Shown: positions 15,831 through 25,033, counted from the first letter of the stretch. The stretch: DNA of 55,081 nt from Nocardia miyunensis NBRC 108239 (GCF_001613065.1 NZ_BDBQ01000004.1:1-55081); one strand, 5' to 3'. Made by a program: numbers and translations. The notes: generated by a model not told the origin, from the sequence alone.

Positions 15831-16628
15831 GTGGAACCCGTCTACCGGTCGATCATCGGCCTGGCCCGCACCATATTCTTCGCGCAGGGGCTGAAATTCG
15901 ATGTCCGAGGGGCCGAGCGCATCCCCGCCGTCGGTGGCGCGGTCATCGCCATCAATCACACCGGCTACATGGACTTCACCTATGCCGGGCTGCCCGCACG
16001 CACCCCGAAACGGTACATCCGATTCATGGCGAAGAAGGAGGTGTTCGACAGCGGCGTCTCGGGTCCGATCATGCGCGCGCTGCGGCACATTCCGGTGGAT
16101 CGCTCGGCCGGGGCGGACTCCTACAAGGCCGCGCTGGAATATCTGGCGCGGGGCGAGCTGGTCGGGGTGTACCCGGAGGCGACGATCAGCCGCAGCTTCG
16201 AGATCAAGGAATTCAAATCCGGCGCCGCGCGCATGTCGATCGAATCGGGTGTGCCGATCATCCCGATGGTGATCTGGGGTGCGCAACGGGTGTGGACCAA
16301 GGGACACCCCAAACGCTTGGGCCGCACCAACACTCCGATCCGGATCGCGGTGGGCGAGCCGATCGCGCCGCCCGCGGTGGGCGATGAGGACATCGCCGAG
16401 GTGGCCGCGGAGCTGACCACGCGGCTGCGCACGACCATGCAGCAGATGCTCGAGGAGTTGCAGCAGGGTTATCGGCTCGAACCGGGCGCATACTGGGTTC
16501 CGGCTCGATTGGGCGGAGGTGCGCCCACACTGGAGGAGGCGAACGCGATGGACGCCGCGGACGCCGCCGCCAAGGCCGAACGTGCCGCGGCGAACCGGAA
16601 TTCGGCTACCGGCGAACCGGATCGGTAG
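15831..16628 (+). CDS. PlsC-type acyltransferase, copy 1
   Basis: 265 residues from the GTG at 15831, which starts the protein at EPVYRSIIGLARTIF, matching the paralogue's start. Acyltransferase motif I is NHTGYMDF (Hx4D) near residue 38; motif III is YPEATISRS; motif IV includes PIIPMVIWGAQRVW. The family transfers an acyl chain to lysophosphatidic acid or a related acceptor at the membrane; M. tuberculosis has Rv3814c-Rv3816c at this point. The C-terminus is an Ala/Lys/Glu-rich tail. The next gene, 36 bp on, is a close paralogue. A TACGCT -10-like element ends 9 nt before the start. Confidence 0.9.
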   Translation: MEPVYRSIIGLARTIFFAQGLKFDVRGAERIPAVGGAVIAINHTGYMDFTYAGLPARTPKRYIRFMAKKEVFDSGVSGPIMRALRHIPVDRSAGADSYKAALEYLARGELVGVYPEATISRSFEIKEFKSGAARMSIESGVPIIPMVIWGAQRVWTKGHPKRLGRTNTPIRIAVGEPIAPPAVGDEDIAEVAAELTTRLRTTMQQMLEELQQGYRLEPGAYWVPARLGGGAPTLEEANAMDAADAAAKAERAAANRNSATGEPDR

Positions 16629-16664
16629 TCCGGCCGCGAGAGTGGATGCACAGGAGTTGTAAGC

Positions 16665-17438
16665 ATGGCGCGCGAACCCGTATTCGACGTTCTCACCGGA
16701 TTGGTACGCGGTGTGTTCCGGGCGCAGGGACTGCGAATCGAAATCACCGGGCAGGAACATATTCCGCGCTCCGGCGGCGCCGTGCTGGCCGTGAACCACA
16801 CCGCCTACCTGGATTTCATGGAGGTCGGGCTGGTGGGCCGCGGCTCGGGCCGCAACGTCCGGTACATGATGAAGGCCGAACTCGAGCATGGCATCGTCGG
16901 CTGGCTCATGAAGCACTGCAAGGCGATCGGCGTCGATCGCAGTCACGGCGCGGAGTCGTACGAGCGGGCTGTGACCGCGTTGCGGGGCGGTGAGATCGTC
17001 GTCGTCTATCCGGAGGCGACGATCAGCCGCAGTTTCGAGTTGAAGGAATTCAAATCCGGCGCGGCGCGCATGTCGATCGAATCGGGGCAGCCGATCGTGC
17101 CGATGGTGATCTGGGGCGCGCAACGCGTCTGGACCAAGGACATTCCGAAAGAGCTGGGCCGCAACCATTTCCCGGTCCACATCCGGATCGGCGAGCCCAT
17201 TGCCCCGCCGCCCGGTGAACTCACCGCCGCCGGGGTGGACGAGCTGACCGCCGAATTGCGCTCGCGCATGGGCGATCTGCTCGAACTGGCGCAGCAGGGA
17301 TACGAGATGCCCGAGGGCGCGCCCTGGGTGCCCGCCCGGCTCGGCGGCAGCGCGCCCACCCCGGAGCGGGCGGCGGTGCTGGATCAGGAGGAACTCGCCC
17401 GCCGCCGGGCCGCGGCACAGCGCAAGGCGGCCGGCTGA
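16665..17438 (+). CDS. PlsC-type acyltransferase, copy 2
   Basis: 257 residues. Motif I NHTAYLDF, the glycerophosphate-binding YPEATISRSFELKEF and PIVPMVIWGAQRVWTKD match copy 1 just upstream, and parts are near-identical at the DNA level. Predicted 1-acyl-sn-glycerol-3-phosphate acyltransferase or an acyltransferase for envelope lipids; the actual acceptor is unknown. ATG at 16665 preceded by AGGAG about 10 nt upstream. Probably co-transcribed with copy 1. Confidence 0.92.
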   Translation: MAREPVFDVLTGLVRGVFRAQGLRIEITGQEHIPRSGGAVLAVNHTAYLDFMEVGLVGRGSGRNVRYMMKAELEHGIVGWLMKHCKAIGVDRSHGAESYERAVTALRGGEIVVVYPEATISRSFELKEFKSGAARMSIESGQPIVPMVIWGAQRVWTKDIPKELGRNHFPVHIRIGEPIAPPPGELTAAGVDELTAELRSRMGDLLELAQQGYEMPEGAPWVPARLGGSAPTPERAAVLDQEELARRRAAAQRKAAG

Positions 17439-17997
17439 GCCGAGGCCGGTCTGTCCTGCCGCTGGATTCGGTGGGTTCAGGATGGGGTGCCGTAGATCGA
17501 GGTGTCCCGGGGGTGGCTGCCGAGCGATCCGCCGAGTGGGATTGCCGCGTCGAGGATGCCCTCAGCCGTGCCGATCCCGAATGCGATGGTTGTCGTGACG
17601 ATCGGCTGGCTTCGTGCCGGATCGGGATCGGTTCTCACTGTGCGACAACCTGATTCACCGGAGCGATGGAGTGTAGCGCACGGCGCGGCAACGGACAAGA
17701 CATCTCGAACCGCTGGTCTCGGGGTGGGGCGGTCGACCTCGATTGGGATCGATCGCGTTGTGGGAGGGGTTCGTAGTGGGCGTTCGGCGCTGTCGTCGGC
17801 CTCGGGCGGGATGGATCCGTTCGTATTCGGAGTTGTCGGACCGCTGATGCCCGGGGCGGGATCGGCCGGGTGCGGAAGCCAGGATCGCGGCGACGTGGAA
17901 GTGGGTTCGCGGACGCGGCGATGCGCTGGACGATCGGGTCGGAGATGTCTGTGGGTATCGCTTGCGTCGCGGTAGTTCTGCTGGTTTCAGCGGCGAA
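17439..17997. other. Long gene-poor intergenic region
   Basis: Open frames on both strands here lack domain signatures. A minus-strand frame (17477-17698, 73 codons) has a moderately protein-like second half ending IYGTPS and might be the relic of a small secreted protein, but I cannot support it. No RNA gene, array or strong hairpin seen. Confidence 0.4.
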
Positions 17998-18810
17998 TCA
18001 GCTGCGGAGTTCGGTGGCGCAGGGAGTGGAAGCGGGCAGGGCGCCGCGGAAGTAGGCCGAGGGGGCGGTGCCCATGAGGGTGCGGAATTCGGCGGTCATG
18101 TGGGACTGGTCGTAGTAGCCGTGGGTGGCGGCGGTGGTGGCGAGGGGAGCGGCGGTGGGATCGGCCAGGACGCGGTGGAGGCGGCCGATTCGAGCGAATT
18201 GCTTGGGGGACAGGCCGATTCCGGTGGCGAAGAGGGTGCGGAGCTGGCGTTCGCTGACGGCGAGCCGGGCGGCCACCTCGGGGACCGGGATCGACCGCGC
18301 GGTCAGGACCGCGGTGGCGGCGTCCAGCAGACGTCGATGCGCGCGGTGGTCCGCGTCATCGGAAAGTGCTTGTGGCAGTGCGTATTCCAGGATTCGAACC
18401 GCCTGGTCCGGGGTGCTGTGCAGCAGCTGGTCCTCGAATCCGGCCAGCGGGCCCGGGAAATCGGCCAGCGGGCGCACCCGGTCGGTCAGTTCGACCGCGG
18501 CGACGCCCAGTAGGGGTCGCACCGCGGCGGGGGCCAGACGTAGTCGCTGACATGCCGCGGACTCCTCGGCCCGCTTGTACGTCGCACGGGTGCGCGGGCC
18601 GACCACCACGACGTCGCGGCGGCCCGAACGCTCGGCCCGGACGACCACGGTGGTCACCGCCTGGGGGATGTGCGTGAACGGTTCGGTCAGATCGTCGAGG
18701 AACGGGATGCGGCCGATGCCCGTGACCCACGGCCGCAGGGCCGCCGGAGCCTCGCGCAGCTGCTCGAACTGCTCGGTGGTGCGCACGGGCGCGATGGACA
18801 GGACGCTCAC
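17998..18810 (-). CDS. AraC family transcriptional regulator
   Basis: 270 residues from the GTG at 18810 (MSVLSIAPVRTTEQF). The N-terminal domain (1-150) is of the AraC-like ligand-binding sort seen in actinobacterial activators (IGRIPFLDDLTEPFTHIPQAVTTVVVR). The C-terminal ~100 residues form the double helix-turn-helix: IPVPEVAARLAVSERQLRTLF, then GYYDQSHMTAEFRTLMGTAPSAYF, the hallmark second motif. It is divergent from an NmrA-like gene with 87 bp between starts, so control of that gene is the natural inference. The reading frame stays open far upstream but the coding signal does not. Confidence 0.92.
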   Translation of the reverse strand: MSVLSIAPVRTTEQFEQLREAPAALRPWVTGIGRIPFLDDLTEPFTHIPQAVTTVVVRAERSGRRDVVVVGPRTRATYKRAEESAACQRLRLAPAAVRPLLGVAAVELTDRVRPLADFPGPLAGFEDQLLHSTPDQAVRILEYALPQALSDDADHRAHRRLLDAATAVLTARSIPVPEVAARLAVSERQLRTLFATGIGLSPKQFARIGRLHRVLADPTAAPLATTAATHGYYDQSHMTAEFRTLMGTAPSAYFRGALPASTPCATELRS

Positions 18811-18897
18811 CCGATCGACTGTAGGCGCGCCGGGCCGCCGGTGGTCGTGCCGAAATTTCCTATGGCGGCGGCCCCGGACCACACCAGGCTGGAGTTC

Positions 18898-19773
18898 ATG
18901 ATTCTGGTTACGGGTGCCACGGGCACCATCGGCGGTGCGGTGGTTCGGCAATTGGCCGGGCGCGGCGAGCGGGTTCGCGCGTTCACGAGGAATCCGCAGG
19001 CGGCGCGGATGCCCGACGAGGTGGAGGTGGTGCGCGGCGACTACACCGATCCGCCCTCGGTCGCCGCGGCCATGGCCGGTGCGCGGGCGGTATTCCTGGT
19101 CAACGTCCCCGCGCCGGGCAGGCCCGACACCGATGCCGCGCTGGTCGCCGCGGCCCGGTCGGCGGGTGTGTCGCGGCTGGTGAAACTCTCGGCCATCGGC
19201 ACCGGTGATCCGGCCCTGCGGGATTTCGCGAACTGGCATGTGCCCGGCGAACGAGCGGTGCGCGAGAGCGGTACGACGTGGACGATCCTGCGCCCCAGCG
19301 CATTCGCCTCCAATACCCTCGCCTGGGCCGAGGCGATCCGGACCGGCGAGCCGGTGCCGATCCGCACCGGGACGGGCAGGCAGGGGGTGATCGATCCGCG
19401 TGACATCGCGGCCGTGGCGGTCGAGGCGCTGCTGTCCGCCGAGCACGCCGGACAGGTGTACACGCTGACCGGATCGGAGGCGTTGTCCGAACCGGATCAG
19501 GCCGGCGTGCTGGCCACCGAACTGGGCCGCCCGGTGGCGCTCGCGCCGCTGTCGCGGGAGGCGGTGCTCGCGCATCTGCGGGCGCGCGGGATGTCCGAGG
19601 AGTACATCGAGGTGGTCATGCGCGGTTCGGAATTCATCCGTGACGGGGGAAACACCACGGTCACCGACGACGTCCGGCGGGTCCTCGGCCGTGCGCCCCG
19701 GACCTACGCGCAATGGGTGCGGGACCACCTCGCGGCGTTCACGGATGAGAACGGTGGCGCCTTCGCGACATAA
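18898..19773 (+). CDS. NmrA-like NAD(P)-binding protein
   Basis: 291 residues starting MILVTGATGTIGGAV, an atypical short-chain dehydrogenase with the GxxGxxG nucleotide site right at the N-terminus. Further features: VRGDYTDPPSV, FLVNVPAPG, and SAIGTGDPALRDFANWHVPGE where SDR enzymes carry their catalytic tyrosine; the missing YxxxK argues for a redox sensor or quinone-reductase-like NmrA protein. Start fixed by the Rossmann motif. Transcribed away from an AraC regulator that probably controls it, perhaps in response to an electrophile or quinone (speculative). Confidence 0.9.
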   Translation: MILVTGATGTIGGAVVRQLAGRGERVRAFTRNPQAARMPDEVEVVRGDYTDPPSVAAAMAGARAVFLVNVPAPGRPDTDAALVAAARSAGVSRLVKLSAIGTGDPALRDFANWHVPGERAVRESGTTWTILRPSAFASNTLAWAEAIRTGEPVPIRTGTGRQGVIDPRDIAAVAVEALLSAEHAGQVYTLTGSEALSEPDQAGVLATELGRPVALAPLSREAVLAHLRARGMSEEYIEVVMRGSEFIRDGGNTTVTDDVRRVLGRAPRTYAQWVRDHLAAFTDENGGAFAT

Positions 19774-19873
19774 CGGACTGGACGGATGTTCCAACACGCG
19801 GTGCGGCGCGCCGTGTCTCCTTGATGACAGGGCCGCAACCTGCCATTTCATGGCGCATGTCGGACCGAGTGGA

Positions 19874-19879
19874 TACGGT
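19874..19879 (+). promoter_or_regulatory. -10-like element of the agmatine-deiminase-family gene
   Basis: TACGGT ends 8 nt before the ATG at 19888; leaderless start plausible, although GGAG is also present close to the ATG. Confidence 0.35.
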
Positions 19880-19887
19880 CGGAGATC

Positions 19888-20898
19888 ATGAGCCGCTATG
19901 TGATGCCGGCCGAGTCCGCGCCGCATGCCCGGACGTGGCTGGCGTGGCCGGCCAAGGAGTCGGTCTGGGAGAAACTGCTACCCGCGGCGCGCGCGGATGT
20001 GGCACGACTGGCTCAGGCCATCGCCGAACACGAACCGGTCGCGTTGCTCGCGCGGCGTGAACATGTCGAACAGGCGCGCCAGGTCGTCGGCGACGGGGTC
20101 AAGGTCGTCTCCGCGCCGCTGGACGACTTATGGGTGCGCGATACCGGAGCGACGTTCGTGACCGCGCCCGACGGCGATGTGGTGGGTATCGATTTCAATT
20201 TCAACGGCTGGGGGCAGAAGGCCGAATATCACCTCGATGCGCGAGTCGCGCGAAAGATGCTGGAATACGAGGGAATCGAGCGGGTCGTCGCGCCGATCGT
20301 CGCCGAGGGCGGATCGCTCGAGGTCGACGGTGAGGGCACACTGCTGGCGACCGAGAGTTCACTGGTCAATCCGACGCGCAATCCCGGCAGCGACCACGAC
20401 GAGATCGAGCGGGCCCTCGGCGATCTGCTGGGCGTGCGAAAAGTGGTGTGGCTGCAGGGCGTTGCGGGCGGAGAGGTGACGGACTGTCACGTCGACGCGG
20501 TGGCCCGGTTCGCCCGGCCGGGTCTGGTCGTGGTGGATCGTCCGGTGGATCCGGATCGCGACGACTTCTTCGCCCGCGCCGCCACCCGCGCCCGCGAGAT
20601 CCTGCGCGACGCCACCGACGCCGCGGGCCGCGGTTTCGAGATCATCGAACTGCCGCAACCGAATCGGGCCGATATGCCCGGCACCCGCGGCGCGGAGTTC
20701 CTCTACACCTATGTGCACTTCTACGTCGGCAATGACGCGGTCTACCTGCCCGCATACGGCGACCGTCACGGTGACGATCGCGCCGTGGGCATCCTCGCCG
20801 ACGCGTTCCCGGGCCGGGAGATCGTCCCGGTGGAATTCAACGCGGTCGCCGAGGGCGGCGGCGGAATCCACGCGGCCACCCAGCAGCAACCCGCTTGA
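19888..20898 (+). CDS. Agmatine deiminase / peptidylarginine-deiminase family protein lacking the catalytic Cys
   Basis: 336 residues, the usual family length, covering the whole pentein fold. Conserved elements: MPAESAPHARTWLAWP at the N-terminus, DDLWVRDTG, EGGSLEVDGEGTLL, NPTRNPG, and the histidine motif at TDCHVD (His201). The C-terminal active-site loop normally reads GGGxIHCxTQQ(Q/E)PA; here it reads GGGGIHAATQQQPA, with Ala329 (codon GCG, 20872-20874) in place of the nucleophilic cysteine. The glycine that usually precedes His201 is instead Cys200. Hydrolysis of agmatine to N-carbamoylputrescine by the known mechanism is therefore unlikely. It ends 7 bp from the convergent operon's last gene. 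Confidence 0.9.
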   Translation: MSRYVMPAESAPHARTWLAWPAKESVWEKLLPAARADVARLAQAIAEHEPVALLARREHVEQARQVVGDGVKVVSAPLDDLWVRDTGATFVTAPDGDVVGIDFNFNGWGQKAEYHLDARVARKMLEYEGIERVVAPIVAEGGSLEVDGEGTLLATESSLVNPTRNPGSDHDEIERALGDLLGVRKVVWLQGVAGGEVTDCHVDAVARFARPGLVVVDRPVDPDRDDFFARAATRAREILRDATDAAGRGFEIIELPQPNRADMPGTRGAEFLYTYVHFYVGNDAVYLPAYGDRHGDDRAVGILADAFPGREIVPVEFNAVAEGGGGIHAATQQQPA

Positions 20899-20905
20899 CG
20901 GACAG

Positions 20906-21655
20906 TCAGCTGGGGTCTGAGCCCCGGATTGCGGAGAACCACACGGCGACACCTGCGGCGACGGTCGCGGCTCCGATGAAGGCGGGGAAGCCGCCACCGG
21001 CGACGTAGACCCACAGCAGGGCCGCGAATGGTGCGGCTACGGCGAATTGGCCGTCCAGCAGGAGGCGTCGGGTGAAGCGGGATGCGTCGGCGGCGTGGGC
21101 GGGGCCCTCGGGATCGGGGCGGGTGGGGTTGTCGTGCAGGCGGCCGAGGGGCTCGCGTTCGCGTACCGGGCCCGAGGGGTACAGGCGCACTCCGTCGAAA
21201 CGCACTGTTCCGTCACGAAATTCGGCAGTCGAATCGGTCGCGGTGACCAGCGAGGGATCGAAATAGACCGGCAGCCAGCGGGTTCGGCCGTTCGCGGCGA
21301 GTTCGAGCCAGGAGCGGCTGAGCAAGCGGTGCTGCTGACGTATCCGGCGGCAGGACAGGATGTTTCGCCCCCGGGTGAACTGCTGGGAGTCGGACGGTTC
21401 GAGATCGTCCGGTGCCGAGTCCGTCGGTGTGGAATCGGTCGGCTCGGACCGTATTCCGGGATCGGTATGCCAAGGCAGCACCCCCGACGCCACCATCAAC
21501 CGAAATGCGCTGTACACCACCACAACCAGCGCGACCGCCCCCAGCATGCCCAACTGCTCCGAATCGGCGAACGGCGCCCAGGCGAGGCAGATCACCAGGG
21601 CGCCGATCGTCGTCAGAACCGGATAGGCCAGCGGATGGCCCGAGCCGGAAATCAC
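20906..21655 (-). CDS. Four-helix membrane protein at the end of the dpp operon
   Basis: 249 residues. The GTG at 21655 overlaps the stop of the substrate-binding protein gene (GTGA), so translation is coupled and the gene belongs to the peptide-transport operon. Two hydrophobic hairpins are seen: near residues 10-55 (YPVLTTIGALVICLAWAPF and MLGAVALVVVVYSAFRLMV) and near 205-245. Between them lies a soluble part with a PVYFDPSLV segment and an acidic Thr/Ser/Asp linker. No family recognised; PH-like or accessory roles are guesses. Confidence 0.7.
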   Translation of the reverse strand: MISGSGHPLAYPVLTTIGALVICLAWAPFADSEQLGMLGAVALVVVVYSAFRLMVASGVLPWHTDPGIRSEPTDSTPTDSAPDDLEPSDSQQFTRGRNILSCRRIRQQHRLLSRSWLELAANGRTRWLPVYFDPSLVTATDSTAEFRDGTVRFDGVRLYPSGPVREREPLGRLHDNPTRPDPEGPAHAADASRFTRRLLLDGQFAVAAPFAALLWVYVAGGGFPAFIGAATVAAGVAVWFSAIRGSDPS

Positions 21656-23322
21656 CTCAGGAAGCCGACTTTCGTCCAATCGGGGGTGGCGAGGCCGAAC
21701 GCGCCGATGTTGGCCAGATCGGCCCGGGTGGCGTAGGTGCCCGACGCCTGTTGCAGAGGCAGCGAATACCCCTCCTGCCAGATCAGCTTGTCGCATTCGT
21801 TGGCCAGCTCGTTGGCCTTGGTCGGATCCAGCTCGGAGATCGTCTTGTCGATCAGCTCGTTGAGCTGGGTGGAACCGATGCGCGCCTTGTTGCTCTGCAG
21901 GTTGTTGGGGTCGTAGTAGTAGATCTGCTGCAGCGCGGTGAGCGGGAGCGCACTTCCACCCCAGCTGAACTGCGCCAGATCGAAGTTCCCGGGATCGATG
22001 ACATCGGTGAACAGCCCGGTGCCGGGCACGGTCTGGATATCCACCTTCACCCCGACCTTCGCCAGATCCTGCTGCACGATCTTGGCGGTGTCGACCCATT
22101 CCTTCTGATCGAACATCACATCACGCAGTTCGAGCTTCTTGCCGTCCTTCTCGCGGACGTCACCGTTCAATTTCCAGCCGAGAGCGTCGAGTTCCTTGGC
22201 AGCCGCGTTCGGGTCGAACGCCACCGGCGCCGAGTTGTCCTGATACCCCTTCTGCCCCTTCACGAAGATGTGGTTGTTCAGCGGCGTGGGATTGTCCACG
22301 ATGCCGGTCTGGGCCTGGGTGACGATCGCCTGCCGATCGATGGCCTTCGAAATCGCCAGTCGCAGTGCGGGATCGGACAGGAGTGCGCCCGGTGCGCCGT
22401 TGAAGGTGATATGACTCCAGCTCGGTTCGGGTGCGCGCCGGACCACGACGCCCGGAGCGTTCCTGGCCGCCACGACGTTGGGCAGGCCCGACATGTAGGT
22501 GTAATCGATCTCGTTGTTCTGCACCGCTCCCAGGACCGCGCTCTGATCGAGCCTGGTGAACGTGATGGTGTCGAGCTTCGGCTTCGCACCCCACCACGTG
22601 GGATTGCGCTTCAGCACGATCCTGTCCTGGGTCCGGTCGATATTGTCGATGACGAAGGGACCCGAGCTGACCCTCAGGTCGTTGCGGTCCACATCGTTGA
22701 ACGCCTGCGGATTCCCGGTTACCGACTTCGGGTACAGCGGGCCGAACATGCCCTGCCACTCCGCGTACGGCTTGTTGAACGTGACGACGGCCTGCCGGTC
22801 GTCGACGCCGCGTTCCACCTTCGCCACCCGCTCGAAGCCCGAGGTGGAACTGACCTGGAACCCTTGGTTGGCGCTGCCCAGCGCGTGCGCCTCGGACTGC
22901 AGATCCGCCCAGGTGATCGGGGTGCCGTCGGACCATACCGCCTTGGGGTTGATGGTGTAGGTGACCTGCTGCGGATTGGTCCCGGTCAGCTTGATATCGG
23001 TGAAGTAGTCGTGATCCACCGACATCTCGCCGGAGGCATTGCTGACGAACGCCGTCGGCAGCATCGGATCGATGATCGAGGCGATGTCCGCGTCTCCGCC
23101 GTCGATATGCAGATAGTTGAAGGTGGCCGGGAACGAGCTGATCGCGAGCCGCAGATTGCCGCCGTCGCGTAATGCGCTCGGGTCCTTCGGATTTATGTCG
23201 TTGGTCTTTCCGACATTGACATTGCCCGTCTGATTGCCGGCCCCGGAACTACATCCCGACAACACCAATCCGATGGCGACCGCCGGGATCGCTAGCGGGA
23301 CCAATTTCGAACGAATCCGCAT
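21652..23322 (-). CDS. Peptide ABC transporter substrate-binding lipoprotein, copy 2
   Basis: 556 residues, SBP_bac_5 (DppA/OppA) family. Signal peptide ends in lipobox LSGC near residue 24. Family marks: DGGNLRLAISSFPATFNYL, KAVWSDGTPITWADL, FNKPYAEWQGMF. Captures oligopeptides or similar solutes outside the membrane and delivers them to the DppBC pore. ATG at 23322 has AAGGA 8-9 nt upstream; an ATG at 23352 overlapping the upstream stop (ATGA) is possible but would extend the signal peptide with a basic leader. It is a clear paralogue of the gene immediately upstream. Confidence 0.93.
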   Translation of the reverse strand: MRIRSKLVPLAIPAVAIGLVLSGCSSGAGNQTGNVNVGKTNDINPKDPSALRDGGNLRLAISSFPATFNYLHIDGGDADIASIIDPMLPTAFVSNASGEMSVDHDYFTDIKLTGTNPQQVTYTINPKAVWSDGTPITWADLQSEAHALGSANQGFQVSSTSGFERVAKVERGVDDRQAVVTFNKPYAEWQGMFGPLYPKSVTGNPQAFNDVDRNDLRVSSGPFVIDNIDRTQDRIVLKRNPTWWGAKPKLDTITFTRLDQSAVLGAVQNNEIDYTYMSGLPNVVAARNAPGVVVRRAPEPSWSHITFNGAPGALLSDPALRLAISKAIDRQAIVTQAQTGIVDNPTPLNNHIFVKGQKGYQDNSAPVAFDPNAAAKELDALGWKLNGDVREKDGKKLELRDVMFDQKEWVDTAKIVQQDLAKVGVKVDIQTVPGTGLFTDVIDPGNFDLAQFSWGGSALPLTALQQIYYYDPNNLQSNKARIGSTQLNELIDKTISELDPTKANELANECDKLIWQEGYSLPLQQASGTYATRADLANIGAFGLATPDWTKVGFLR

Positions 23323-23348
23323 GGATCGATCCTTCCGTCGGGGCGGCC

Positions 23349-25022
23349 TCATTTCGCGAAGCCGATCGAGGTGTAGTCGTAGCTGCCCAGGCCGGGCGCG
23401 CCGATATTGGCGAGGGTGGCCCGGGTGGCCCAGTTCCCCGGGTCCTGGGTCAACGGCAGGGAGTGGCCCTCGGCGAAGATCTGGGTGTCGACCTGATTCG
23501 CCAGGGCGATGGCCTTGTCCGGATCGAGTTCGGTGAGCGCCTTGTCGATCAGATCGTTCAGCGCGGGCGAGCCGATCCGGCCGAAATTGCCCTGCACGTT
23601 GTTCGGATACAGGCCGAATTGCTGCGGAATGCTGTTGAACACGAACGCATCACCCGACAGGATGTATTGGGCAGTGTCGAAGTCGCCCGGAATGATCACA
23701 TTGGTGAAGTAGTCCTGTCCGGGGCGGGTGTCTATGGACATCTTCACGCCGACCTTCGCCAGATCCGACTGGATCATCTTGGCGATCTGGATCCAGACCG
23801 GATCGTTGTACATCACGTCGCGGAACGTGAGCTGCCGACCGTCCTTCACCCGGACATCGCCCTGCAGTTTCCAACCCAGGCTGTCCAACTGCCGCGCAGC
23901 TGCGGCCGGGTCGTAGGCGACGGGGGCCGAATTGTCCTGGTAGCCCTTCTGTCCCCTGACGAAGATGTGATTGTTGAGCACCTGCGGATGATCGGTCAGG
24001 CCCGCCAGGCTCGTGTCGGCGATGGCCTGCCGATTGATCGCCTTCGAAATCGCCACGCGCAGTGCTGGATCGGACATGATCGAACCCGGCGCGCCGTTGA
24101 ACGTCAGCCAGCGCCACATATTCATGGGCGCGTGCCGCACTTGCAGGCTCGGGGTGCGCCGGGTCAGCAGGACGTCGTTCAGATTCGTCATGCGCGCGAG
24201 GTCGAGTTCGTCGTTCTGCAGGGCCGCCGCCCAAGCCGACTGGTCCAGCACGCTGTAGGTGACGGTGTCCAGCTTCGGTGGCGTACCCCACCATTTCGGA
24301 TTGCGCGCCAACACCATTCGGCGCTGGGTGCGGTCGATCGACTGCACGATGAAGGGGCCAGCCGTCGGGCCCATGTGGTCGACCAGACTGTGATTGAACG
24401 CGTCCGGGGTGCCGGTCACCGACTTCGGATAGAGGATCGAATTACCCGAGTACTGACCGCGCCAGTCCGCGTACGGGGTGGTGAAGGTCAGCACCGCCTG
24501 CCGGTCGTCGACGCCGCGCTCGACCTTTTCGACCCGATCGAAACCGTTGCTGATGGCGATCAGGTACCGCTTGTCCCGTCCGTTCAGGGCCTGCCAGGTC
24601 GCGGCCAGATCCTCCCAGGTGACCGGGGTGCCGTCGGACCACACAGCCTTCGGATTGATGGTGTAGACGACCTGCTGCGGATTGGTATTGGTCAGCTTGA
24701 TATCGGTGAAGTAGTCCGTATCGACGGTGAGCTGTCCAGCGGGGTCGGCCTTGAACGCCCGCGGCATCGTCCACCGGATGAGATCGGCTGCCTCGCCCTC
24801 GTTTCCGTCGGCGGACTGCACATTCCAGTTCGACGGGATGGAGGTGATGGCCAAGCGCAGATTGCCGCCCTCGCGGACCTTGTCGCGCGGCTGCGGATTG
24901 ATGTCGTTGACGGTGCCCAGCGTCGACGAGCCGGTCGAACCCCCCGTCCCGGACGAACACGCCGCCGCCAGTGCCGATACCGATGCCGCCGCGACGACCT
25001 TGCCGAATGTGCGCCTCTTCAC
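23349..25022 (-). CDS. Peptide ABC transporter substrate-binding lipoprotein, copy 1
   Basis: 557 residues from the GTG at 25022 with GGAG eight bases upstream. Signal peptide KRRTFGKVVAAASVSALAAAC puts the lipidated Cys at about residue 22. Conserved family segments EGGNLRLAITSIPSNWNVQ, KAVWSDGTPVTWEDL and FTTPYADWRG align with copy 2 throughout. The pair presumably arose by duplication and may widen substrate range. Eleven base pairs downstream of the ATPase gene in the operon. Confidence 0.93.
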   Translation of the reverse strand: MKRRTFGKVVAAASVSALAAACSSGTGGSTGSSTLGTVNDINPQPRDKVREGGNLRLAITSIPSNWNVQSADGNEGEAADLIRWTMPRAFKADPAGQLTVDTDYFTDIKLTNTNPQQVVYTINPKAVWSDGTPVTWEDLAATWQALNGRDKRYLIAISNGFDRVEKVERGVDDRQAVLTFTTPYADWRGQYSGNSILYPKSVTGTPDAFNHSLVDHMGPTAGPFIVQSIDRTQRRMVLARNPKWWGTPPKLDTVTYSVLDQSAWAAALQNDELDLARMTNLNDVLLTRRTPSLQVRHAPMNMWRWLTFNGAPGSIMSDPALRVAISKAINRQAIADTSLAGLTDHPQVLNNHIFVRGQKGYQDNSAPVAYDPAAAARQLDSLGWKLQGDVRVKDGRQLTFRDVMYNDPVWIQIAKMIQSDLAKVGVKMSIDTRPGQDYFTNVIIPGDFDTAQYILSGDAFVFNSIPQQFGLYPNNVQGNFGRIGSPALNDLIDKALTELDPDKAIALANQVDTQIFAEGHSLPLTQDPGNWATRATLANIGAPGLGSYDYTSIGFAK

Positions 25023-25033
25023 GAACCTTGCTC

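Noticed and set aside
13236..17180. Continuous 1314-codon minus-strand open frame
   Set aside because: Only the part from the GTG at 14771 has domain content and a ribosome site; the rest is the antisense or shifted shadow of the lipoprotein and acyltransferase genes, usual in high-GC DNA.
17998..19926. 642-codon minus-strand frame covering the AraC gene and beyond
   Set aside because: AraC homology ends at the GTG at 18810; upstream it is antisense to the NmrA-like gene.
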